Below, piece after piece: positions 1 through 4,675 of a stretch of DNA of 5,922 nucleotides; within the stretch, counting starts at the first letter, position 1; every line of letters begins with the position of its first letter. The stretch covers positions 1,568 through 7,489 of the forward strand of contig MAGV01000031.1 in NCBI GenBank assembly GCA_001717015.1. Direction: 5' to 3'. The DNA is from Candidatus Methanosuratincola petrocarbonis (ex Vanwonterghem et al. 2016). GTDB taxonomy: Archaea > Thermoproteota > Methanomethylicia > Methanomethylicales > Methanomethylicaceae. The notes beneath the pieces were generated by a model. The model saw only the letters and a list, made by a program, of their open reading frames with translations, had not been told where the DNA came from and did no database searches. Both the position numbers and the translations under genes were made by a program.

Positions 1-185
1 ATGGGCATCCGTGGGTCAAAGAGCGATTCGACAGGACCGACGTTGACTACCTTCGGCACTTTATTGACTGCGTGAAAGGAAACGCCAGGCCTATCTGCAC
101 TATACACGATGCGAGGGTAAACCTTGCAGCTTCTCTGGCGTTTTATGAGGCGTCGAGACTCGGCACAGAGGTCGCAATTACGTAG
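1..185 (+). CDS. Gfo/Idh/MocA-family oxidoreductase, C-terminal fragment (5' end outside window)
   Basis: The reading frame beginning at base 3 is open to a TAG stop at 183-185 and gives about 60 residues. They include HFIDCVKGNARP followed by DARVNLAASLAFYEASRLG. This is the usual last-helix signature of Gfo/Idh/MocA dehydrogenases (xxFxxxVxxGxxPxxxxxDAxxxxxxxxAxYxSA), so the protein is probably an NAD(P)-dependent sugar or polyol dehydrogenase acting in the cytoplasm. The Rossmann domain and the EKP motif lie outside the window, so cofactor and substrate cannot be judged. The complete oxidoreductase at 1662-2786 ends in a similar way (LIDCVATGQKPVPSAEMARHS), so the two are probably paralogues. 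The gene runs towards the minus-strand isomerase gene, with 334 bases between their stop codons. The family call is fairly secure; the exact function is unknown. Confidence 0.82.
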   Translation, partial: GHPWVKERFDRTDVDYLRHFIDCVKGNARPICTIHDARVNLAASLAFYEASRLGTEVAIT

Positions 186-519
186 GGGCGTTGCCGCCCT
201 ATCGCTGCTGGTTACGCAGCTTCCGGAAGCGAGGAGAGCAAGTGAAGCTCACGCAGATAAGGAGGGGGCAGGTCAGTTCAACGCACGCGTGGAGGGGCGC
301 GGGACTTTACTACCTGCACAGCGCGATCCGACGCTGTGCCTCATTCCTGAACCCAAGCCCTCCTCCTGCCCCTTCCGTCATAGTCGCTTGAATTCACGTG
401 TGCCTGCTTTCCTTCTTGAGATGCGAGGGTCCGTAAACAACCCGGTTGGCAGGCACATGTTCTACACAATCAGGCAACATCAGGCGACGTGCTACTTGAG
501 TTGGCCACCCTGGGATCTG
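186..519. other. convergent intergenic region, no supported gene
   Basis: This stretch separates the stop codons of two converging genes. An open frame at 124-537 starts with TTG inside the preceding gene, has no ribosome binding site and has a composition unlike a protein, so I do not call it. Two structures are visible. One is a small hairpin at 183-201 that overlaps the oxidoreductase stop codon (TAGGGGCG paired with CGCCCTA, one bulged G). The other is a larger inverted repeat at 396-460. Neither is followed by a clear T-run. Transcription from both sides probably ends here, but no textbook intrinsic terminator is seen. A 10-bp tandem repeat with one mismatch (ATCAGGCAAC / ATCAGGCGAC) lies at 469-488. 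Confidence 0.6.
396..460. repeat. inverted repeat (12-bp arms) in convergent gap
   Basis: The arms TGTGCCTGC (399-407) and GCAGGCACA (449-457) are perfectly complementary. In RNA they extend to 396-407 against 449-460 with one G-U pair. The loop is 41 bases and contains a possible inner GGGT/ACCC pairing (around 427-444). It lies between converging genes, so a transcript-end or bidirectional stabilising structure is plausible. No T-run follows on either strand, so I do not call it an intrinsic terminator. Confidence 0.35.
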
Positions 520-1365
520 TCACGAAACCAGCCCTAACGCCGCCAAACCTCTAAGATTGACTTCCGCGGAGCGAAACGCAACCGACGCGTCCGATGGCAC
601 CTCCACCACTACGAATCCGTCGTAGCCAGCTTCTCTAAGTGCGTTCATCCCTGGTGTAAGATCGACATCCCCCTCTCCAATGCTGACAACGCTCACCTGA
701 TCAGGAGTCGGCATGAGAAGGTCCTTGATGTGAACCTGCTCGATTAGGCCCCGCAGAAGTGGAATTTCGTCTGCAGCGTGAATCTGTTTTACCTCGGGAT
801 TAGCAAGGTCATAGTAGACCCGGCAAGACGGCGATCCCACTTGGTCCATGACCGTCAAGATCTGGCTGGCAGGCCCATAAAGGGTGTTCGGCATGTTTTC
901 CACAGCCAGCACCACACCATTCTCTTGAGCCACGTCAGTGCACTCTCGGAGCGATTGAACGATGTTCTTTTGCGCTTGTGACACAGATATGGTGTTAGGC
1001 TGAGGTATGGGGACCAGAATGACTCTCACATCAATGTCTGCGGCAGCCTTGCAGGCTTCTTTGAGTATCGAGACTCCCTGCTTCCGAAGAACCTCGTCCG
1101 GGTCTCCCAGGCCGAAGCTGTGAAGGACGCCGAGGCAAATTGAGCATATCTTGATACCAGCCGACTCGGCGACTTGGTGGAGACTCCTCCAGCGATGCGG
1201 GTCTCTCATTCGAGCAAGATCCGTTTCGCCACCGAAGATGGAATAGTGAGGACTCGGACCTACATCGATCTCATAACCCTCGTACCCAATGTCAGCCGCT
1301 ACGCGCATTGCTTCCTCCGCGGAAAACCGCTGCTCCAGTACACATGAGGCAATTCCTGGTTTCAT
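520..1365 (-). CDS. sugar phosphate isomerase/epimerase (xylose isomerase-like TIM barrel)
   Basis: This is a 281-residue cytoplasmic protein of the AP-endonuclease-2/xylose-isomerase-like TIM-barrel superfamily, which covers hydroxypyruvate isomerases, IolE/IolI-like enzymes and tagatose/psicose epimerases. The expected divalent-metal ligands are visible: Glu156 in VVLAVENMPN, Asp186 in YYDLANPE, His212 in VHIKD and Glu255 in VVVEVPSD. The GEGDVDL loop (from about residue 230) is also typical, and the length is normal for the family. The start is ATG at 1363-1365, because GGAGGG sits 8 bases upstream and homology-like sequence (MKPGIASCVLEQRF) begins there. A TTG start at 1437 would add 24 unlikely residues and lacks a ribosome binding site. 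The gene lies downstream of the oxidoreductase on the same strand, and the pairing suggests consecutive steps on one sugar. It could equally be an isomerase, epimerase or dehydratase; the substrate is unknown. Confidence 0.88.
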   Translation of the reverse strand: MKPGIASCVLEQRFSAEEAMRVAADIGYEGYEIDVGPSPHYSIFGGETDLARMRDPHRWRSLHQVAESAGIKICSICLGVLHSFGLGDPDEVLRKQGVSILKEACKAAADIDVRVILVPIPQPNTISVSQAQKNIVQSLRECTDVAQENGVVLAVENMPNTLYGPASQILTVMDQVGSPSCRVYYDLANPEVKQIHAADEIPLLRGLIEQVHIKDLLMPTPDQVSVVSIGEGDVDLTPGMNALREAGYDGFVVVEVPSDASVAFRSAEVNLRGLAALGLVS

Positions 1366-1373
1366 ACGTGTAA

Positions 1374-1379
1374 CCCTCC
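1374..1379 (-). promoter_or_regulatory. ribosome binding site fixing the isomerase start
   Basis: On the minus strand GGAGGG is followed by 8 bases and then ATG (1363-1365). This near-ideal Shine-Dalgarno sequence decides the start in favour of the 281-residue form over the longer TTG-initiated frame from 1437. Confidence 0.8.
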
Positions 1380-1514
1380 GTTCGTAACGATGAGTGGGCG
1401 TTAGTAGATTCCCATCCTTGAACCGAATCGCCAGCAATAAAGGAGTTGGCTGGCCAGAACGTCTGTTTCACTCTCTTGGGAGTGTAGTCTTACCTCTGCG
1501 CATGTGATAAGAGC

Positions 1515-1544
1515 CCTCGCAAGGAGGCGTTCCTCCTTGCGAGG
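1515..1544 (-). terminator. perfect 13-bp hairpin between two minus-strand genes, possible terminator or processing site
   Basis: CCTCGCAAGGAGG (1515-1527) and CCTCCTTGCGAGG (1532-1544) are fully complementary around a 4-base loop. Two more pairs are possible past a bulged A. The hairpin lies 118 bases beyond the oxidoreductase stop and about 150 bases before the isomerase start. The stem is GC-rich, as in intrinsic terminators, but on the minus strand it is followed only by GCTCTTATC, not a proper U-run. It could be a weak terminator giving unequal expression of the two genes, an mRNA 3'-end stabiliser or a processing site. A second small stem (CACTC/GAGTG, 1469-1484) follows it on the minus strand. 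Confidence 0.42.
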
Positions 1545-1661
1545 AGCAAATCTATTGTATAAGCACCGTAGTCGCTATCTTGGGCGGGGAAGCATTGTTC
1601 GGCATCCACGCAACCTCGACAAGGGTGCTTCATCATCTCCATACTTGGGTACGAAAGCTGT

Positions 1662-2786
1662 CTAGAACCTGGTCTTAAGATCCTGAGCCTGTCCCGTTTC
1701 CGCGGCTTTGTATACTGCCAGAATAATCTCCAGAGAATGGCGCGCCATTTCCGCGGACGGTACGGGCTTTTGCCCGGTTGCTACGCAGTCGATCAGGTGC
1801 TCTACCCCGTTCGGCCCTGACCAAGGTCTCTTGGGTGTCTTCTCAATCCTACTGGGGAGGGGGGTCATCCATCCTCTTGTCCCGAGTCCCTTCTTTTCAA
1901 TATACATTTCGACCGCGGGCAAGCCATTATCGAAAGGACCGCCCCAGTGATTAACGTTTATGACACCTTCAGAGCCATAGTACTCTCTATTCGGGCCTTT
2001 GCTGGCTAGCATGCAATGGTTACTGTCGATGACTCCGTAGCACGCATCTCCCCAATCAAGCAGTATCATTGTGTTATCGTGGACATCGAGCTTCACTGTG
2101 TGAGGTTTGAAGGATTCTTCCCAAACGAGAGCGATCTCCCGCTCCGGGATAGCCAGCCCCGAAAAACCTGTGACTCTCTTGGCGGGTCCCAAGGTGTAGA
2201 GGAGCTCCTGAATTGCGTACACGCCCATGTCGTACAGGGGCCCTCCGCCCTTCTCCTTGGAGTAATACCAGGAGGGATCGTAGTAGTGCGCATGCATCCC
2301 CGCACCACCGTGAGAGCTATGTGCCCTGGCGAAGCACACCTTACCGATTACGCCTTTGGACACAAAATCCTTCACCTGCTGAACAACCGTGGATAGTACA
2401 AGGGACGGAGCGCATACAACAGTGACTCCGTACTTCTCGGCTTCTTCAATTACTGCGTCCGCATCTTCCATCGTTACTGCTATGGGCTTTTCGGAATATA
2501 CGTGTTTACCATTTCTGATTGCTTCCAGTGTTATGGGGGCATGCAGCGCTGCAGGAGTAAGGTTGACTACCACATCCACATCAGGTGAATCAATCAGCTT
2601 CCTGTAATCAGTGCAGGCGACTTTCGCGCTAAACTCATTCTTGACCCTTTCGGCTCTCGCTTCTACCGTATCACACACCATGGTGAGGCGTGCCTTGCTG
2701 TCCTTCACTAACTCTTGGATGTGCGGAAAGTAGAGCTTAAGTGAAACATCTCCGCAGCCGACAACTCCGATTCTCAGCGGTTCCAT
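1662..2786 (-). CDS. Gfo/Idh/MocA-family NAD(P)-dependent oxidoreductase
   Basis: This is a complete 374-residue cytoplasmic dehydrogenase. The N-terminal Rossmann fold begins with IGVVGCGDVS (residues 6-15, GxGxx dinucleotide loop). The family EKP motif follows at residues 99-101 (SEKPIAVTMEDAD), with the conserved lysine at 100. The C-terminal α/β domain carries GGGPLYDMGVYAI (180-192), where the family usually has G-G-G-x-L-x-D-x-G-x-H; here the catalytic-type His is Tyr190. The tail (LIDCVATGQKPVPSAEMARHS) is standard, and length is typical. ATG at 2784-2786 is preceded by GAGGAGGG with an 11-base gap, slightly long but acceptable. The family oxidises sugars, polyols or glycosides, or reduces keto-sugars, with NAD(P). 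The neighbouring isomerase and the divergent binding-protein gene suggest catabolism of an imported sugar. The exact substrate and cofactor cannot be read here. Confidence 0.92.
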   Translation of the reverse strand: MEPLRIGVVGCGDVSLKLYFPHIQELVKDSKARLTMVCDTVEARAERVKNEFSAKVACTDYRKLIDSPDVDVVVNLTPAALHAPITLEAIRNGKHVYSEKPIAVTMEDADAVIEEAEKYGVTVVCAPSLVLSTVVQQVKDFVSKGVIGKVCFARAHSSHGGAGMHAHYYDPSWYYSKEKGGGPLYDMGVYAIQELLYTLGPAKRVTGFSGLAIPEREIALVWEESFKPHTVKLDVHDNTMILLDWGDACYGVIDSNHCMLASKGPNREYYGSEGVINVNHWGGPFDNGLPAVEMYIEKKGLGTRGWMTPLPSRIEKTPKRPWSGPNGVEHLIDCVATGQKPVPSAEMARHSLEIILAVYKAAETGQAQDLKTRF

Positions 2787-3187
2787 TAGCTGTGAGTCCC
2801 TCCTCAGTATGGTTATCCCGATGCCGCCCGTGGTTGCTTACCGACCTCCGGATCCCTCAAGCGTGACCCAGACTCGCAAGAGTCATGTAGGCAACCAGTT
2901 GTCCAACTACTTGACACGAAACGATTACTTCATCAACCGAATCGATCTTGGAGCATTCCCCCTTCAAACAAGACGAAGAGTCATCCATGCCGGGACTGCC
3001 AACACGCTCTCGTAATCACAATGGTGCATTAGGGCACCGCTTCCGTGTCCCAATGTGAAGTTACGAGATCAATATGAACAATAACACATCAAAAACGCAA
3101 CTTCAAGTACCTAATACCGATAAACGGACAGCTACTAAGAGCCAAAATCCCAGGGCTAAGACCGCAGGGGTCGCGCTTGAGAGACGG

Positions 3188-3219
3188 GAAGCTCGAAATC
3201 TCAGAAGCTCAAAATCTCA
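3188..3219. repeat. 16-bp tandem direct repeat, two copies
   Basis: GAAGCTCGAAATCTCA (3188-3203) is followed at once by GAAGCTCAAAATCTCA (3204-3219), differing at one base. It lies in the divergent intergenic region, about 240 bases upstream of the plus-strand promoter. Short A-rich CTCGAAATC-like units of this kind often occur as degenerate intergenic repeats. A tandem binding site for a regulator is an alternative. Confidence 0.7.
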
Positions 3220-3429
3220 TATGACTCCCGTCACCATCCCTGATGCCTGCCTTGGTGTTTAACCTGGCTTTTCGTGCCGAACCCCCGGACTATTCTCGAG
3301 AACTCGTGAAGGATAGAAGGATGGGCGAGCGCTGTCCCGTGTGAACGCAATCTGGTGCGGGAACACAAGAAATATAACACATTAGTGGCACAAGGGGGCA
3401 TATATGAGGATAAGAGGGATCAATAGTGA

Positions 3430-3459
3430 TTGCTTCCACGAGAGGTTATGGTGTATAAT
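3430..3459 (+). promoter_or_regulatory. sigma-70-type promoter for the BtpA-like gene and the transporter
   Basis: TTGCTT (3430-3435) and a perfect TATAAT (3454-3459) are separated by 18 bases. Transcription would start near 3466 and give a leader of about 258 bases before the ATG at 3724. It is the best vegetative promoter match I saw in the intergenic region and points towards the BtpA-like gene. A small upstream product or a regulated leader would both fit the long untranslated distance. Confidence 0.55.
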
Positions 3460-3533
3460 GAGCGTAACTAATACATAACAATCATCAATTGAGCATTTAG
3501 GTGCAGCATCTCTTTCAGAGGATAAGGCGGCAG

Positions 3534-3598
3534 GCCACGAGCGGGACAGTATGTGGTCGCAGGTCGGGGTATCCGCTGTCCTGGAAGCTCCCGCTGGC
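3534..3598 (+). promoter_or_regulatory. potential stem-loop in the long leader of the BtpA-like gene
   Basis: AGCGGGA (3540-3546) pairs with TCCCGCT (3589-3595). The outer GCC (3534-3536) pairs with GGC (3596-3598) across a 3-base bulge. The 42-base loop can form minor inner pairs. The structure lies between the TATAAT promoter and the ribosome binding site. I do not recognise it as a known riboswitch class, and no clear terminator with a U-run follows. It may simply be chance pairing in a fairly GC-rich stretch. Confidence 0.25.
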
Positions 3599-3708
3599 AT
3601 TGCGACATCTTTATACTTAGATTGCAGAGCGGACGGCAAGTGAACAACTCGAGCGAAAAGAGAATCCGCAACGGCTATACGAGGACTGCGAACGCGTAGA
3701 TTTCTTCC

Positions 3709-3715
3709 GAGGAGG
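3709..3715 (+). promoter_or_regulatory. ribosome binding site deciding the BtpA-like start
   Basis: GAGGAGG lies 8 bases before ATG at 3724 and only 5 before the adjoining TTG at 3721. The better spacing and the stronger codon favour ATG, so the protein starts MDKLHF. Confidence 0.75.
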
Positions 3716-3723
3716 CCTAGTTG

Positions 3724-4548
3724 ATGGACAAGCTTCACTTCAACAACTTCTTCAAGGCAAAGCCGGTCATTGGTATGCTTCATTTTCCGCCATTGCCCGG
3801 GAGCCCCGATTACGATGAGCAGTCAGGAGTGGACGGCATTCTGAAGTGGGTGGAGAAGGATCTCGAGGTCCTTCAGGATAACGGGGTAGACGCGGTGATG
3901 TTCGGGAATGAGGCCGACCGTCCCTACCTACTGAAGGCAGATGCAGCAACTGTCGCGGCGATGGCTTACGTTATAGGAAGGCTTTCCTCCAAACTAAGAG
4001 TGCCGTATGGCGTCGACGTCCTGTGGGATCCAGAAGCCACAGTCTCTCTGGGGGCTTCAGTTGGGGCGAAGTTTGTTCGAGAAGTTTTTACTGGGCTGTA
4101 CGCGAGTGATATGGGAGTTTGGAACCGCGCAGCTGGTCGTGCGCAGCGACTTCGGAGATATCTGTGCGCAAACCAAATGCTCATGTTCTACAACATCAAT
4201 GCGGAATTCGCTTCGTCGGTTGATTCAAGGGAGATAGCTGTAATAGCAAAAAGCGTTGAGTTCTCATCCAAACCGGACGCGATTTGCATATCAGGCGGAA
4301 TGACGGGGTCGCCTCCTGACCTGGAGACCTTGCGTCGGGTCAAGGATGCAGTCAGAACGACGCCGATCATTATGAACACGGGAGTAACGCCAGCAAACGT
4401 TGGCCAAGTGCTCGAGGTAGTTGACGGTGTAATAGTGGGGACGGCTCTCAAGGTTGATAATAATACCTGGGCAGCTGTTGATCCGTCGAGGGTTGCGGCA
4501 TTGATGCGCGCAGCTAGAGAAGCCAGAGGTACATCCTCGGCGGGGTAA
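3724..4548 (+). CDS. BtpA/SgcQ-family TIM-barrel protein
   Basis: This 274-residue protein has the hallmarks of the BtpA/SgcQ family: an N-terminal strand VIGMLHFPPLPGSP (15-28), GVDAVMFGNEADRPY (54-68), a YGVDVLWDP segment (95-103), FVREVFTGLYASDMG (117-131) and DAICISGGMTGSPPD (185-199). The C-terminal NTGVTPANV (218-226) and GVIVGTALKVD (235-245) resemble phosphate-binding loops of other TIM barrels. Length is typical and no signal peptide is seen. In cyanobacteria BtpA is needed for photosystem I accumulation, but most relatives, such as E. coli SgcQ, sit in sugar-utilisation operons with unproven chemistry. The adjacent solute-binding protein supports the second kind. The protein probably acts on a phosphorylated sugar or nucleoside-like intermediate (inference). 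The start is ATG 3724, set by GAGGAGG. The next gene begins 127 bases later on the same strand and is probably co-transcribed. Confidence 0.9.
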   Translation: MDKLHFNNFFKAKPVIGMLHFPPLPGSPDYDEQSGVDGILKWVEKDLEVLQDNGVDAVMFGNEADRPYLLKADAATVAAMAYVIGRLSSKLRVPYGVDVLWDPEATVSLGASVGAKFVREVFTGLYASDMGVWNRAAGRAQRLRRYLCANQMLMFYNINAEFASSVDSREIAVIAKSVEFSSKPDAICISGGMTGSPPDLETLRRVKDAVRTTPIIMNTGVTPANVGQVLEVVDGVIVGTALKVDNNTWAAVDPSRVAALMRAAREARGTSSAG

Positions 4549-4661
4549 TAGGCAATATATGACACAGGGAGGTGACGGATACTGCAGGTAGAACTATTAT
4601 TGTAGGTCCCTTGTTAGAGGTCAGTGTTCGACGTCTCAAGTGGTTCCAGAGGAGATTCTTT

Positions 4662-4669
4662 AAGGAGGG
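4662..4669 (+). promoter_or_regulatory. ribosome binding site supporting a GTG start
   Basis: AAGGAGGG is followed by 6 bases and GTG at 4676. It is the strongest Shine-Dalgarno sequence near this gene. The residues after the GTG (RHSRSVALALCAALM) form a proper signal-peptide beginning, which supports this unusual start codon. Confidence 0.75.
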
Positions 4670-4675
4670 ATATCG

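Larger units (their letters stand above)
2787..3723. other. long divergent intergenic region, no supported protein gene
   Basis: These 937 bases separate divergent starts, far more than a simple promoter region needs. Open frames at 2809-3015 and 3074-3262 (plus) and 3382-3783 (minus) lack good ribosome binding sites, match nothing I recognise, and the last overlaps the start of the next gene. Visible elements are a plus-strand promoter (3430-3459), a 16-bp tandem repeat (3188-3219), a small hairpin (GGTGC/GCACC, 3023-3038) and a larger potential stem (3534-3598) inside the presumed leader. A short inverted repeat AGTTG-TC-CAACT lies near 2897-2908 and could be a weak operator. I found no convincing minus-strand promoter for the oxidoreductase gene. 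A decayed gene or a non-coding RNA remains possible. Confidence 0.55.

Noticed and set aside
1..75. ATG at base 1 as a gene start
   Set aside because: That frame stops after 24 codons, while the frame from base 3 carries a recognisable oxidoreductase C-terminus.
124..537. 137-codon plus-strand open frame
   Set aside because: It begins with TTG inside the oxidoreductase tail in another frame, has no ribosome binding site, is rich in Arg/Pro/Ser as random translations are, and runs into the end of the isomerase gene.
1366..1437. Upstream TTG start adding 24 residues to the isomerase
   Set aside because: There is no ribosome binding site before it, whereas GGAGGG sits correctly before ATG 1365 and the family-like sequence begins there.
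2911..2940. TTGACA at 2911-2916 as a plus-strand promoter
   Set aside because: No acceptable -10 element lies 16-18 bases downstream, and no gene follows closely.
3074..3262. 62-codon frame starting with ATG and an Asn-rich stretch
   Set aside because: Low-complexity start, no proper ribosome binding site, and its end is made of the 16-bp tandem repeat; no recognisable family.
3479..3643. 54-codon open stretch with protein-like composition in the leader of the BtpA-like gene
   Set aside because: It lacks a supported start codon and ribosome binding site and matches no family I know. It could be a gene remnant, but the evidence is too thin to call.
3382..3783. 133-codon minus-strand frame
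   Set aside because: It overlaps the start and ribosome binding site of the BtpA-like gene, covers its promoter, and resembles no protein family.
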